DNA of 64,000 nucleotides from Lotus japonicus (lineage: Eukaryota > Streptophyta > Magnoliopsida > Fabales > Fabaceae). The first letter of the stretch is position 1, and each line of letters begins with the position of its first letter. The position numbers and the translations under genes were made by a program. This document shows positions 1-11,146 of this stretch, in pieces. Location of the stretch: contig NC_080042.1 in NCBI RefSeq assembly GCF_012489685.1, positions 31,067,158 through 31,131,157 of the forward strand, read 5' to 3'. The notes under the pieces are model-generated. The model searched no databases. It worked only from the letters and a program-made list of their open reading frames with translations, and was not told the origin of the DNA.

Positions 1-429
1 TAGTATCAAATCCCTGCTCTAACAGTGAAGCGTTGTTTTTGAACTTTTCAGAAAAGCAAATGAATCTAACGATGACGTTGCAAACACACCACGGTTAAGA
101 TAAAGTCATTTAACATGATTCATGAACATGTATTCTTATATTTTAACACACAAAGCAGAACTGCCACGTCAACTTACATCCTATACCGTGTATCACTCTT
201 AAAGAGATAATACAACTAATTAATCAATCATACAAAATATTTGGGCCTTACATAGGGCGGCCACTGGATACATATCTCTACGAGGACTGAAATTGGTGTT
301 CTCATAGTAGAGTTTGTCCAATTCACGCAATCGAGTGACACCTTGCGTCTTGCGTCAGCGCAACCTCCCATTGGCTCTCTTCTATTTGGAGATTCTTAGT
401 CTTGGTTGCCCTTTTCCTAAGGGAATTTG
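1..429. other. AT-rich stretch without a recognisable gene
   Basis: No reading frame of useful length, no RNA gene and no clear repeat boundary was seen. Positions about 240-430 are more GC-rich and may belong to the gypsy LTR relic that follows, but no end could be fixed. Confidence 0.4.
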
Positions 430-1114
430 ATGGGAATTCATAAATAAAAACTCAAATAAATACATAAACTAAGAATATTAAAGCAGAACTAGAAAAAAGA
501 ATCATCTACCCCAAGTACCATAAGGAGATTAGCCAAGCATGAATAAGATGATTACTAGAAAGAAAGAACTGAACCTAAGAGCTCCAGAGCAAGCCCTAGA
601 AGTCTTCCCCTTGATATCCTTTGATCACTAGAGAAAAAAAGTTCAAAAAATGACTTATGAATGCAAAAGTTAGGTCAAAAATCGCAAAAGAGCATGTTAT
701 AACTTATATCTAGCGCGACTGCCCCACTTCTCGCACAGAAAAATCCATAAAAGAACGCAGCCGCACCGAGACAAGGAAAAGGCCGCACCACTATGCTGGC
801 AGCTCCAACGTCTTTTCGTAAAATGATTGGTGTAGACTCATTAACCGTTGGATCAGGATGAAATTTTGATTTATTATTGTCAACACATTGACTTTCAATA
901 TGACCGGCCGAATTGTCATGCAAATATTTGTGCCATGAGAGCCAGCCCATGCAAAATGCAGAAACATCGCTTAAGTTAAATCTAAAAACCACAAAAAACA
1001 CATAAAACTACGTAATATAAAGTAAAATAATTCTAAGATGAACTTAAAATACCAAAATTGCATGAATTAAGGCTAAAGTGTCCTAAAATGACAAAAAAAA
1101 CCCTAAAACCCAGG
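430..1114 (-). mobile_element. Old Ty3/gypsy LTR (Athila/Tat/Ogre-like), minus orientation
   Basis: Read on the minus strand, a T-rich LTR head starts at 1114 with TGGACCTGGG, directly after a purine-rich tract (GCATAGGGGTGTA). This fits a 3' LTR preceded by its polypurine tract. The head shares a block (CATTTTAGGACACTTTAG, about 1070-1090) with the insertion at 23800-25726, whose minus-strand start is TGATGACCCGGG. The far end of the LTR is not defined; 430 is a guess. The 108-codon minus frame at 675-1001 lies inside it and resembles nothing known. Assignment to the Athila/Tat side of gypsy is by general appearance only. Confidence 0.45.
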
Positions 1115-1353
1115 TCCATACACCCCTATGCTCAACGACAACTTGTCCTCAAGTGCAAAAGAAAGAGAGCTTGTCCTGAAACATAAAATAATCTATCTAG
1201 GTTCGATGCAAGCACACATATTCACAACATAAGACACATTGGGCTTCACAAAATAGTTCATGCAAAGAGTCAAGCTAGGAAATTTGAGTAACAATCAATA
1301 GATGCACACATGAATCACAAAGAACACCAAGGTGTGGGTTTCACAATAAAATC
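1115..1353 (-). mobile_element. 3' internal non-coding end of the gypsy relic
   Basis: Minus-strand sequence leading into the LTR contains CTTGAGGACAAG (about 1141-1155) and then the polypurine tract. This is a usual arrangement upstream of the 3' LTR in plant gypsy elements. The stretch is cut by the LINE at 1353/1354 and should continue after 5781. No coding sequence remains in it. Confidence 0.45.
1343..1353. repeat. Target-site duplication, left copy (LINE)
   Basis: ACAATAAAATC here is repeated exactly at 5771-5781, immediately after the LINE poly(A). The 11-bp perfect direct repeat fits target-primed reverse transcription. Confidence 0.8.
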
Positions 1354-1386
1354 TGCGGGCGAAGAAACGATGAAACTGAAGCCCAT

Positions 1387-1969
1387 TTGGTGTGCCTTGA
1401 GGAAACAGGACGGGTTATGGACTTGTCTGACCCAATTGAAAACTGGTCTGATTGTATTGAACATGAGGTACTGTCGGGGGTTAGGGAGAAAACCCCTTTT
1501 ATTGCAGAACAAGAGGTGGAACAACAAGAACCACAAAACCCAGTTGTAGACACAATTTGTATCGTGGATTCACAGTCTAGAAGTGGTGTGCCAAAGCTAC
1601 TTCGAAGAGGGGAGTCTCACACTTGGAAGGATGTTGGTGAGGATTCAAGTGGAGCTTCAGCCAGCAGCCATAGGCAAATTGGAAAGGAAGCACCGAAAGG
1701 AGGTTAGGCAACACATGTTTTCTATTTGCAACTCCCTCTCTGACTCTGATATTCTGAATTGTAATAAATTGTTCTGGGATAAGCATTTGGAGTTTGAGTC
1801 TAGAACTATTTGGGGACTGGGGAAGGAACTTGGCATCACATACCAAGGGAATGAGGAAACCCTGATTAATAGAATTCAGGATATGAGCAAAGGGATGTGG
1901 ATACTCTGGCAGCTAATGCAAGTCAAAGGAAGGATGAAGCAGGTAACCCATGAGGATACTTACCAATAA
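1387..1969 (+). pseudogene. LINE ORF1/linker remnant
   Basis: Two overlapping frames (1387-1707 and 1583-1969) appear to be pieces of one former coding region upstream of ORF2. The first is acidic and polar, ending around SHTWKDVGEDSSG. The second contains the conserved-looking segment WGLGKELGITYQGNEE. Neither shows the gag-like RNA-binding or zinc-knuckle part, which was lost by 5' truncation. The second frame overlaps the ORF2 start at 1950 by about 20 bases. A frameshift between the two pieces is inferred from the switch of reading frame. Confidence 0.55.
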
Positions 1970-4900
1970 CATAAGAGGGTTGAGGAACAAAATCAAGTGG
2001 CGTATTATCTGTGAGATGATCATCAAGGAAGAGGTGAATTTTGCCTGCTTCCAAGAAACTAAACTGGAAACTGTAGACGTGAGATTGTGCAATGCTATTT
2101 GGGGTTATGATTCAGTAACTTGGACTTTCCTGCCAACAATTAATAGAGGGGGCGGCTTACTGTGTTTGTGGGATGAAAGAACTTTCAAGCTGATTCAAGA
2201 GCATATGGGGAGGGGTTTCATTTTCCTCCGAGGGGAATGGGGGGAAGATAGTGTGCCTTGCATCTTTGTCAATTTCTATGGCTCTTGTACGCTGCAAGAA
2301 AAGGCACAACAATGGGAAGAACTTATTGCCTTAAGGACTAGCTTTCCTGTGCATCGGTGGTGCATATTGGGTGATTTTAATTCTGTTCGCTCATCTGAGG
2401 AGAGGAGGGGTAGCACAGCAGGCTCAAACCCATTTCGTAGAGACACTGAACAATTCAACAATTTCATTGATAATATGGAACTGTTGGATTTACCGTTGAT
2501 TGGAAGAAAATTCACTTGGTATCAGCCGAACGGACGTGCGATGAGTAGGCTGGATAGAGCACTTGTGTCGGCTGAATGGTTGGAGACTTGGCCACACTAT
2601 TTTTTGCAATCCATGAATAGAGATACTTCCGATCATTTCCCCTTGATACTTAAACTTTCTTGCCACGATTGGGGGCCCAAACCCTTTCGAACGCTTAATG
2701 GTTGGCTACAAGATCCAAGATTCAAAACCTATGTTGAAAAGGAATGGAATGAGTTACACTTTCAAGGTTGGGGTGCATTTTTTCTCAAGGAAAAATTAAA
2801 GGCCCTTAAAGCTCGCTTGAAGACTTGGAACACCGAAGTTTTTGGTGATATAACCTCTCGAAGAAACAACCTTGCCCGCAAACTTGAGAATTTTCATAGA
2901 ATTGCGGATGGAGAGGAACTATCAGAGGATGAGATAATTGAAAGGAAGGCTGCACAATCTGAATTCTGGAAGGTTGCTAGACTCAATGAGTCACTACTCT
3001 ACCAAAAAGCAAGAACAAGGTGGATAAAGGAGGGAGATTCCAACTCTAAATATTTTCACTCTCTCATAAGGTGGAAAAGGAGGAAAAATGCTATTGTCGG
3101 ACTTATTGTTGAAGGTACTTGGCAAGATGAACCAGTAGCGGTAAAACTCAAAGTGAAAGAATATTTTGAGAGGAAGTTTGCCAACGATTACGAGAGGGCA
3201 CCGAAGCTTGATGGTGTAGGCTTTAATCGAGTCTCTCAAGTGGATAATGAACTCCTCACGGCACCATTTGATTTGGCGGAAATTAAGGAAGCGGTATGGG
3301 ATTGTGATGGTGATAAAAGCCCCGGCCCGGATGGTTACAATTTCATGTTCATTAAGTACTTTTGGCACCTCTTGCACTTGGACCTGAAGAAGGTACTTGA
3401 TGATTTTCACTTAAGAGGTGCTTGGCCAAGGGGGACCAATGCTTCCTTCATCGCTTTAATCCCCAAAACTGATTCCCCAGCAAGCCTCAATGAATTTAGA
3501 CCTATCTCTCTTGTGGGAAGCATCTATAAAATTGTCTCAAAGATTCTCTCCAAAAGATTGAAACTAGTGCTGCCAAAGTTGATTGATTCGAATCAATTTG
3601 CTTTCCTTGGAGGACGGAACATGTTGGATAGTGTTTTAATTGTCAATGAAGTTGTAGATGATGCAAAAAAGAAATGAAAGCCGACGATTATCTTCAAGGT
3701 GGATTATGAGAAGGCCTACGACTCAGTGAGGTGGGGTTTTCTCTTTTACATGTTACAAAGGATGAATTTCAGCAACCGGTGGATCATGTGGATAAGAGGG
3801 TGTTTGGAGTCCAATTCTGTATCTGTCTTAGTTAATGGAAGCCCGAGCCCAGAATTTAAAATGTGGAAAGGGTTGCGGCAAGGAGATCCTTTGACACCAT
3901 TTCTTTTCTTGGTGATAGCAGAAGGTTTAAATAGCCTCCTTAAGAAAGCGGTCCACCTAGACAAATCCACTGGTTTCAGATTGGGTTTGAACTCAGAAGT
4001 TGAGATCTCAATGGTACAGTTTGCAGACGATACACTCTTTATTGGTGATGCGACATCACAAAATGTGCTAACGCTGAAATGTGTATTAAGATGCTTCGAA
4101 TTGGCCTCCGGCTTAAAGGTCAACTTCTCTAAGAGCGTGTTGATTGGGATAGCTATTGAGTATCAAATTTTAAGAGGTTTTGCTACGACACTTCATTGTA
4201 GAATTGAAGGCACCCCTTTTAAGTATCTCGGTCTTCCGGTCGGGGGAAATCCAAGAAGGGTGGCTTTTTGGGAGCCGGTGGTGTCAAGGATAAAGAAGAT
4301 ATTAGCCTCTTGGAAGAACAAGATACTATCCTTTGGAGGCCGGATTTTCTTGATCAAGAGCGTTCTCTCCTCCACCCCACTCTTCTTTTTTTCCTTTTTT
4401 AAGGCTCCGGTGACGGTGATTGATACTTGCCACAAAATCATGAGAAGATTTCTGTGGGGAGGGGCTGGTAACAACAACAATAAAATTGCTTGGATTAGTA
4501 GGGAAAGGATTTGCAAGTCAAAGGAAGATGGAGGCCTAGGTATCAAGGAGTTGGGGAAGTTCAATAAAGCGCTTGTAGGAAAATGGAGATGGCGGTTCTT
4601 GAATGAGAAAGATAGCATATGGCACAAAGTTCTCTGTGCAAAATATGAGGGCCCGAATACTTCTAAAGCTTCTCAATGGTGGCAAGACCTGAAGAATATG
4701 TGTTTCCCGCAAGGGAATGAATCTTGGTTTGAAAATTCCCTGAGTAGGATAGTTGGAGATGGCAATGAAACTTTATTTTGGTCTGATGTATGGATAAATA
4801 ACCTGAGGCTCCGTGACAGATTCCCAAGGCTTTACTCCTTATCAAATCAGCAGGATCTCCACATCAAGGTGATGGGCTCTTGGCTAAACGGAATCTGGGA

Positions 4901-5542
4901 ATGGCATCTCACTTGGAGAAGGGACCTTAGAGATATCGAGAGTGGTCTCCTCAACCAGTTGCTGAACATGTTGCAAGCATTTTCACCTTCAATGAGTGGC
5001 CCGGACAAGTGGATTTGGCTTCCTAATCCAGAGGGAACTTACACGGTCCACTCCACCTATGCCAGCTTACTAGTTACGGGCTCCATGACCGATTACCTAC
5101 TCGAGACAATCTCAGAAAGCGCCAAGCAATCCCAATTCAATCAGATGTAAGATGCCCACTTTGTAAGACACAAGAAGAAACCTCCTCCCATCTTCTCTTT
5201 ACTTGCCATGTATCCTGGAATATTTGGATGGCTTGCTATAGGTGGCTAGGCCTCTCCACCGTCCTCCCTAGGGATGGAAGAGAACACTTCAAGCAGCATA
5301 GTTACTTATGGAGATCGAAGTCGCAGAAACAAGGAGCATGGGTTGTTTGGATAGCGATAACCTGGGCAATTTGGAACCTTAGGAACGGCTGCATATTCAG
5401 GAATGATCAGCTAGACTTCGAGAAGGTGATGGATGGGATACAATTTCGAGCTTGGACCTGGCTTAAGGGTAGGAAAAGAGACTTCAATTGTACTTTATAT
5501 GAGTGGCAGACTCAACCTTCTCTCCTTATTTATGCTTTATGA
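1950..5542 (+). pseudogene. LINE ORF2: endonuclease / reverse transcriptase, broken
   Basis: Encodes the nicking endonuclease and reverse transcriptase that copy LINE RNA at the target site. The start at 1950 gives MRILTNNIRGLRNK, a usual apurinic-endonuclease-like beginning; then FQETKLE, LGDFNSV and SDHFPLIL follow (to about 2650). The RT domain has NEFRPISLVGSIYKI (about 3490), DYEKAYDSV (3700), GLRQGDPLTPFLFLV (3870) and the catalytic QFADDT (4020). A TGA at 3675-3677 interrupts the frame between RT blocks; the same frame resumes at once. Near 5085 the frame changes by deletion: about 50-60 residues expected before RLPTRDNLRKR are missing. The zinc-binding part CPLCKTQEETSSHLLFTC (5153-5206) is in the next frame, which runs to 5542. 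A pseudogene of a common plant family. Confidence 0.9.
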
Positions 5543-5770
5543 TCACCTTCTGGTAACCTTAGCTGGTTTACCTACAAGGCATTGGTTTCTTTTTTATGTA
5601 ATGGCCACAGACAAGTTTCTGCTAGTGGAAAGAAAGCTCCTACGTGAGCTCTGTCTCTTTTCTAGTACTGGTACCTTTAGTTGTTGGCATCTTTGCTAAC
5701 TTCTCTCTTTGTAATTGGTTGGAGTACCCTTTGTACTCCCTTTTATATCATTTTTGCTTATAAAAAAAAA
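5543..5770 (+). other. LINE 3' UTR and poly(A) tail
   Basis: Non-coding tail with GGAGTACCCTTTGTACTCCC (about 5720-5740), a short hairpin-capable motif common at plant L1 3' ends, followed by TTTTTGCTTAT and an A-run at 5762-5770. Confidence 0.75.
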
Positions 5771-5781
5771 ACAATAAAATC
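5771..5781. repeat. Target-site duplication, right copy (LINE)
   Basis: Exact copy of 1343-1353, directly following the poly(A). Confidence 0.8.
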
Positions 5782-6144
5782 CTAATTCTCTAACCCCATA
5801 TTGAGAATCCTTTAATGATAACCAACAATCTTTTTGTATTATGAGCACATACATGTCTTTGGTTCAATGTATTGAATCTTAATATTATTCTGTACATAAC
5901 ACTGTTAAAAATTGAGTATAAGTGTATAACATTGGCTATACAAAACCCCTATTTCCTACCAGTGTAGGATATATAAAGCACAAAGCAATCAAATATACTA
6001 CTCCCTTCCAATAGGGGGTCTTATAATAAGGGATATATGAAGTATTTTCAAAAAAAAAAAATGACTCCATAGAAATGCTAAAGTGGTAAAAGCTGAAGCG
6101 ATGCTGCAGCATCGCACACTGCTCCTTTTTTAGTGACTTGGTCT
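5782..6144. other. Intergenic, continuation of the gypsy relic and unassigned sequence
   Basis: AT-rich, no coding potential recognised. It starts with the right flank of the LINE target, so at least its beginning belongs to the gypsy relic. An A-run at about 6049-6060 may be the tail of a small retroelement. Confidence 0.35.
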
Positions 6145-6571
6145 CGGCTAGAGACAAGTTAGTTAAGATAAACTTTGATGCGCTTCGGTGGATAAGCTTG
6201 GCATGATTTGGCCTTGTTGCTCGTCACCATGATGGCTCCGTTCTAGCTACTGCATCTATTGTTCCTGTTTAATTAATGTTACATCTCTGTGGTGGTTGAA
6301 GTTCTTGCTTTTCGATGGATGTTTCTTACGACTTTAGATCTTTGTTTTCGTAACGTTTATTTTGAGGCACATTGCTACACCTCTTTAAGCTTTAGAGGAG
6401 TGACTCTTAGGATTCTTCTTATTTAGGCACTACTCTTTTAAAGATTTTAAAGATCATGATGAACTTTTTATAATTTTGACGTTGTTGATTTTATATACTT
6501 TCATTCATATGGGAGCCAATGGTGCGGCGGATTTCTTTAATAAGTCGTAGGTGCGGGAGTTATTTTATTCT
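6145..6571 (+). pseudogene. RNase H-like (RVT_3-type) relic
   Basis: Conceptual translation with stops gives VKINFDA, then FGLVARHHDGSVLATASIVPV. A later frame gives FRWMFLTTLDLCFRNVYFE and, near 6500, IHMGANGAADFF. This is the order of blocks in the plant RNase H-like domain found at the end of many LINE ORFs and in related stand-alone copies (KxNFDA, AxxxDGxV, a final HxxRxxNxxAD). At least five stops and several frame changes are present. The hAT element at 6580 sits just after its end. It is long dead; whether it came from a LINE or a stand-alone RVT_3 gene cannot be told. Confidence 0.6.
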
Positions 6572-6579
6572 CTATTTAT
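6572..6579. repeat. 8-bp target-site duplication, left (hAT)
   Basis: CTATTTAT, repeated exactly at 7630-7637. Eight bases is the hAT length. Confidence 0.85.
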
Positions 6580-7629
6580 CAAGGTTATTAAAACCGAACC
6601 GGTGATCAAACCGGTGAGGGCACTGGTTCAAGGTTCATTGATTCAACCGTAGTTGAACCCTGGTCCAACCGGTTTTACCGCTATAAATTAAATAATATCA
6701 TTTTAAATTAAATATATAATATATAAGGTAATAATATTGAGTAAAAAAGACAATGTTCATAACTATAAATGAGAATTATACAGTATAGCAATCAATGTTG
6801 TAAAACTCTTCACCATCAATTAATCGGGGTACTAAATCAACAAGTCACTACTCGGACAAGTGTGTCACTAATCATACTGCTTGACTTCATGTATATTAAA
6901 ATTCTAGATATATACATAAAATATTAGACATATATATATATATATATATATATAATTAACTTAGGTACATCTAAAATAGTAAATAATAATAACATATTAC
7001 TATTGTAATTTATATAACAACTTTGAAAAAAATTTAGCATAACGAACGTGGCCCAATCAATAAAGTACCATGATAAAAAAATATATAAACAAAAGGTACA
7101 AAAGTGGCTTGAAAGTATAATAATAGAAACCAAAGCCCAAAGTTAAACACTAAAGCCCACAAGAAACCCTAACACCCAACCTTCCCTTTAATTTCCTTTC
7201 TCTTTGCAGGGAGCAGCCGCACAAAGATAGCTTTTTGAAGGGAGCTCCAACAGGTATGAAGACATTGAGGAATGAGGAAGAAAAAATAGCAATCTATCTG
7301 AAGGAAGAACGTGATTAATCTTCAAATATTTGAGAGCAACGTCAATGAGATCTCCCAATTGTGTGATGATTCACGTTGCTGAACCTCATTTTTTTTCTTA
7401 ACCTACATTCTTCTCTGCAGAACCAGATGTTTTCTGAAGCAAAATTGTGAACCGGTCCAAATCGTAAAACCGCCGGTTCACACCGGTTTTCACGGTTTTT
7501 TACCGGTTTTCAGGGTTGTTGACCGGTTCTTTGTAAGTCCGGTTTTTGGGTGATTTCGGACCGGTCAATGGTCCGGTTCCCGGTCTTACCGGTTCAACCA
7601 GCCGGTTCGGTCCGGTTTTAAGAACCATG
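6580..7629. mobile_element. Non-autonomous hAT transposon, 1050 bp
   Basis: Starts CAAGGTTATTAAAACCG and ends CGGTTTTAAGAACCATG, which form imperfect inverted termini (CAxGGTTxTTAAAACCG). It is flanked by an exact 8-bp duplication. Both ends are packed with the motif ACCGGT/CCGGTT, forming subterminal repeats, densest at 7440-7615. No transposase reading frame is present, so it would depend on an autonomous relative. The interior is AT-rich with a TA microsatellite and, at 7150-7320, a stretch of plant-like unique sequence (AACCCTAACACCCAACC, then CTTTGCAG) that may be captured host DNA. Confidence 0.88.
6931..6954. repeat. (TA)n microsatellite
   Basis: About twelve uninterrupted TA units inside the hAT element. 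Confidence 0.9.
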
Positions 7630-7637
7630 CTATTTAT
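7630..7637. repeat. 8-bp target-site duplication, right (hAT)
   Basis: CTATTTAT, exact copy of 6572-6579. Confidence 0.85.
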
Positions 7638-7954
7638 ACTATTTACGACTTCCGAAAAATTTTCCACACGAATATAATTCAAAGTTTTGTTATTAATTCA
7701 TTTACTTTAGTGACCATTATCAAAAGTAGATTTTCTAATCTCTTGAGAAGCAGCTCATTCTGCCTAATTAAAGAACATATAGAGCTGATACGTGAAGTTT
7801 TCGTAGCATTTCAAGCAAAGATATGTAGAGCAACCATACATGTTATTGCTAAAAGTGATTTTAACATAGTGGGCCGTCTAGACCTCCTTTTTCGTAAAAA
7901 GGTTTGGTGTTTTTAAAAACTGATTCCTCATCATGTTTATGCACACATTTGTTA
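7638..7954. other. Unassigned sequence between hAT and MULE-A
   Basis: A 68-codon plus-strand frame at 7710-7916 is open but matches nothing I recognise. It may be continuation of the RNase H relic's surroundings. No other signal. Confidence 0.3.
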
Positions 7955-7963
7955 TAAAAACAA
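7955..7963. repeat. 9-bp target-site duplication, left (MULE-A)
   Basis: TAAAAACAA, repeated exactly at 10226-10234. Confidence 0.85.
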
Positions 7964-10225
7964 GACTTAAATATGTTTTTTTTTCTTTCCTCAGATTGTA
8001 AAGAGAATTAAATTAAGTTCCTAAAAAAATAAATTCGAAATGTGATCTTTGAAATATTTTTTAGCCAAATTAAGTTTTTTTCACAATTTTGACCGGTCAA
8101 CGGTCCAGTGGCGAGCCTAGCCTGCAAACGGTGTCCGCGTGAATTTTTTCGCATCAATTTGAGTCCCTGCAAATTTTTTAAATCATATTTTCAGTCCCTC
8201 TTCTTCCACCACCATCTTTTTCATTTTCTTTCTTTCCTTAAATCTTCAGGGCACTTGCATGCTTCATCTTCATCCTCTTCTTCCCTGGTCGTCCAAAGAA
8301 GGTTAAAACTCGTGGGAGGCCTAGGAAAGGCAAGGTCAAGGATACGGTTTTGAAGATTGGGGGGTCTTCTTCATCTGATCTAGGACCAGGTGCAGCTGGG
8401 GAGTTAGAGGGTCCTTTGGTAGTGTTTGAGGAACCTTCTTGGTAACACTTGTGGCTTCTCTGTCACCGCCAGCTGGGGGGGCATTTCTTCACACGATCTA
8501 AGAAGGCGTGGTTACTTGGCAAGGTTCTGGGTTTAGTGTTTGAAGGGAACGACGTAAATGCGATACGAGGTCTTGAAACGGTTTTTGAGGAACATTTTGT
8601 GTCTTGATTCTGTTCTCTGCGGCTGGTTTTGTGTCCAACCTTTTGGGCTTTTTCTTATCCTTTGATCCTTGATGTGTATAGCTTTGTTGTTATCCTTAGG
8701 AGGTTTTTTTGGGTTCTCTTTTGGGGTCGTTCTTTCTTTTTGGGGCTTTTCTTTTGAGCTGTGTGTTCTTTACCTCGTTTTGTTGGTTTTTCCCCGCTCT
8801 TCTTCCAGCCTTGGGGGTTTTGTCGTCAAGGTTTTTTGTGATTAATATTATCCTTTATCTTTCAAAAAAAAAAGAATATAATCACCAAATTTTAACTTGC
8901 GGATGAGAATTGCTTCCATGCATGTTTGCAGTAATCATGTAAAATGCTGTAAAAAAAACTTTCTTAATTTCATGTTTCTCAAAGCTTCCCGTTTTCCTCC
9001 TCAAAGCTTCACTCCCCCATCAGAGCTCATCCTTGCTACCTGAAGATTTCCTACAAGGGTTCAAAAGTTAGAACAAAATTTTAATCGGTGAAAAGGCATG
9101 AGAATCCATGAAGTGATTTTCTTCAAAAGCCCAAGAACGTTTTTTGGGTAGGAAAGGTGATATTTTTCATTATCAGATGCATGATCAGACGTAGGAAATG
9201 AGTTTAGAAGGTTTGTAACTCACGACATTCAGATTTCGATAACTTTTCGACTATGGATCTCTGAAGAAGATGGCGGTTCGGGAAGTCGGACTCAACAGAG
9301 TTGGAATTTGGTACTATAACCTCTTCTCCCCACGACGGAAATCATGCTGGTGGTAGTCTTGTGCTGAGACGATGTTAGATCTAGCCAAAAATCCACTTGA
9401 AGGTGCGGAGGTGACTTGTCGGAAAATCACTCTCGCGGCAGAGCTCATCTCAGAGGGTTCCTGCACACTTATTCTTCATCGAAGAGTCTAGATTGATTTT
9501 TTTTAGACTGTTTAGCTTAATAATAGAGGTGGTGGCTAGATTCGAAGATCGCTGGAAAACTGGGGAAAAAAATATGAGCTTGCGCCCTCCTTGCCTTCTA
9601 CACAATGTTGCTTAAGGCTCTGCTCATGGAGCTCATATTCGAAACCAATAGAGAAAAGAAGATGAAGGCTGATTCTGGTATTTTGTGAGGAAAGAAGAAC
9701 AATCGATGGTGGTGAAAGGAAGAGAGAAGGCTCAAGAAATAGGAGATTATGATGAGAGCAAGATTGAGAAATGAAGTGATGTAGTATGATGGAATGTAAT
9801 TTCCATGGACTTAGAAAAAAATTATATGATTAATGTAATCATACATGGACTACGAATGTAATACCCCATAAAAAGGATAAAATTTCTTGGTTATGGGCTG
9901 AGGAAGAAGAGGAAGAGGAAGGCAATGAGGAGTGTGGGTAAAAAATTTCTAGGCTGAGGGTTGTGGTCTAGAAAAATTCTTGATAGAGGATGAAGGAGGT
10001 TGGTGAAGAAGGTAGAGTAGTGTGGTGGTGCAAAAGAATGACTGAAAATATGATTTAAAAATTCTACAGGGACTAAAATTGATGCAAAAAATTCGACATA
10101 GATATTATTTGTTGACTAGGCTTGCCACTGGACCGTTCACCGGTCAAAATTGAGAAAAATAACTTAATTTATGGATTCAATTTGATTCCTTTTACAATCT
10201 CAGGGATCAAAAACATATTTAAGCC
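7964..10225. mobile_element. Non-autonomous Mutator-like element with long TIRs (MULE-A)
   Basis: The ends are GACTTAAATATG and CATATTTAAGCC, inverted copies with one difference. The inverted similarity continues inward for about 200 bp, including a shared block CAATTTTGACCGGT / ACCGGTCAAAATTG and, further in, AAATCATATTTTCAGTC. A perfect 9-bp duplication flanks the element, as expected for Mutator superfamily insertions. No MURA-like transposase ORF is present. The interior contains a LINE-derived piece (8240-8871) and about 1.1 kb of unique sequence (8900-10000) that could be captured DNA but was not recognised. Confidence 0.85.
8240..8871 (+). mobile_element. Truncated LINE-like fragment inside MULE-A
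   Basis: One frame gives PGRPKK and RGRPRKGK (AT-hook-like) near 8285-8330 and a stop at about 8442. A T-rich 3' UTR-like tract ends in TTTATCTTTC and an A-run at 8862-8871. The polarity and A-tail suggest a 5'-truncated or internally deleted L1-type copy inserted into the MULE. I found no convincing target duplication, so the left end is approximate and it might instead be a captured gene 3' end. Confidence 0.45.
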
Positions 10226-10234
10226 TAAAAACAA
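10226..10234. repeat. 9-bp target-site duplication, right (MULE-A)
   Basis: TAAAAACAA, exact copy of 7955-7963. Confidence 0.85.
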
Positions 10235-10484
10235 TCTAAAAGTCGGTCCTCAAGTTCTTTTGATAGTGAGCTCAAAGTTTCGCCATAGAGATTGTGAGTC
10301 TTTCAAGTCTCTTTTTAGTGATCTTCCAAATGTTAAGAACATTCATAAGGTGTTGTGCATGACAATTTAATCCGAACTTATGGGTACTCTCAATTCTAAC
10401 CCCGACTTCAATACGAAAACCAGTTTTGATTGAGTTTTGAAAAAGAAAAAAAACTGAACTTGACACTAGACACTGAGTGACGTT

Positions 10485-10598
10485 CCTAAATGATAGCTCA
10501 GGTGGTAAGAGCTGAGGGGACATATGGGTTGGGGAGAGAAATGTCAAAAAATCGATCCCTGAATGGTACAATTATCTATCCGATGTAAAAAAAAAAAA
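10485..10598 (+). mobile_element. tRNA-derived SINE
   Basis: A short element with a pol III internal promoter: A-box-like TAGCTCAGGTGGTAAGAGC at 10494-10512 and a B-box-like ATCGATCCCTG around 10551-10561. It is followed by ATTATCTATCCGATGT and a 12-base A-run. Total length about 110 bp, typical of plant SINEs. The A box matches the start of a tRNA, but the rest does not fold into a cloverleaf as far as I can see, so it is not a tRNA gene. A target duplication was not found. Confidence 0.75.
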
Positions 10599-11146
10599 GC
10601 GACAAGGAAGGAAATGAGTTTGGAAATGTAAATATATACCCGCCCCAAATTCAATTTAGCTTCAATGTAATAATTAAGAAATAGTTAAATAAAAATTCTT
10701 AACCGATATATTTTGCTAGAAATATATAATTTAATATTCTTAACGTGTATTCTTATAAATTATTTAATTAAAATTTGATTGTCACATGATATATTTAAAA
10801 ATATAATTAAGTTAATAAGATTAAATAAAAATATTTAAAAATAGTGAAGACTTATAGTTCTCTGTAAGTTTCCCGAAATTTGACAGGGATGAAATTAGCT
10901 AAAACATGGCAGCTTACCTGCCCCACTGTTAGCAAGAGCGGTAGTGGGAAAGAAAAACCTACCTCTGCGTCACCCCAATCAATATAAGAAAATATCATTT
11001 TAGAGTGAAAATTATCGTCAGCTCAACCAACAAAGAATAGAAAACTCAATTTCAATATTGGCCTAACCGATGTCACTTAGAGCTTACTTACTGAAAATCA
11101 CACCCACGCAACATTCGCCAAAAAATAATTAGTGGTGTTTTGGTTT
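10599..11146. other. AT-rich intergenic sequence
   Basis: Nothing coding recognised; several A/T-rich runs at 10680-10860. Confidence 0.4.

Larger units (their letters stand above)
1354..5770 (+). mobile_element. L1-type LINE retrotransposon, 5'-truncated, defective
   Basis: A 4.4-kb non-LTR retrotransposon with an ORF1-side remnant, an ORF2 with endonuclease, reverse transcriptase and a zinc-binding RT-associated domain, a 3' UTR rich in ACTCC repeats, and a poly(A) tail at about 5762-5770. It is flanked by an exact 11-bp target duplication. It lacks the start of ORF1, so it was truncated on insertion. It sits inside the 3' internal part of an older gypsy element. ORF2 carries an in-frame stop and a frameshift with an internal deletion, so it cannot move by itself. 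Confidence 0.9.

Noticed and set aside
675..1001. 108-codon minus-strand open frame
   Set aside because: Lies in an LTR relic, has no domain and unusual composition; chance frame.
4193..4627. 144-codon minus-strand frame within LINE ORF2
   Set aside because: Shadow of the well-supported reverse transcriptase frame on the plus strand.
10491..10563. Possible tRNA gene
   Set aside because: A and B boxes are present but the sequence has a SINE layout with an A-tail and no good cloverleaf.
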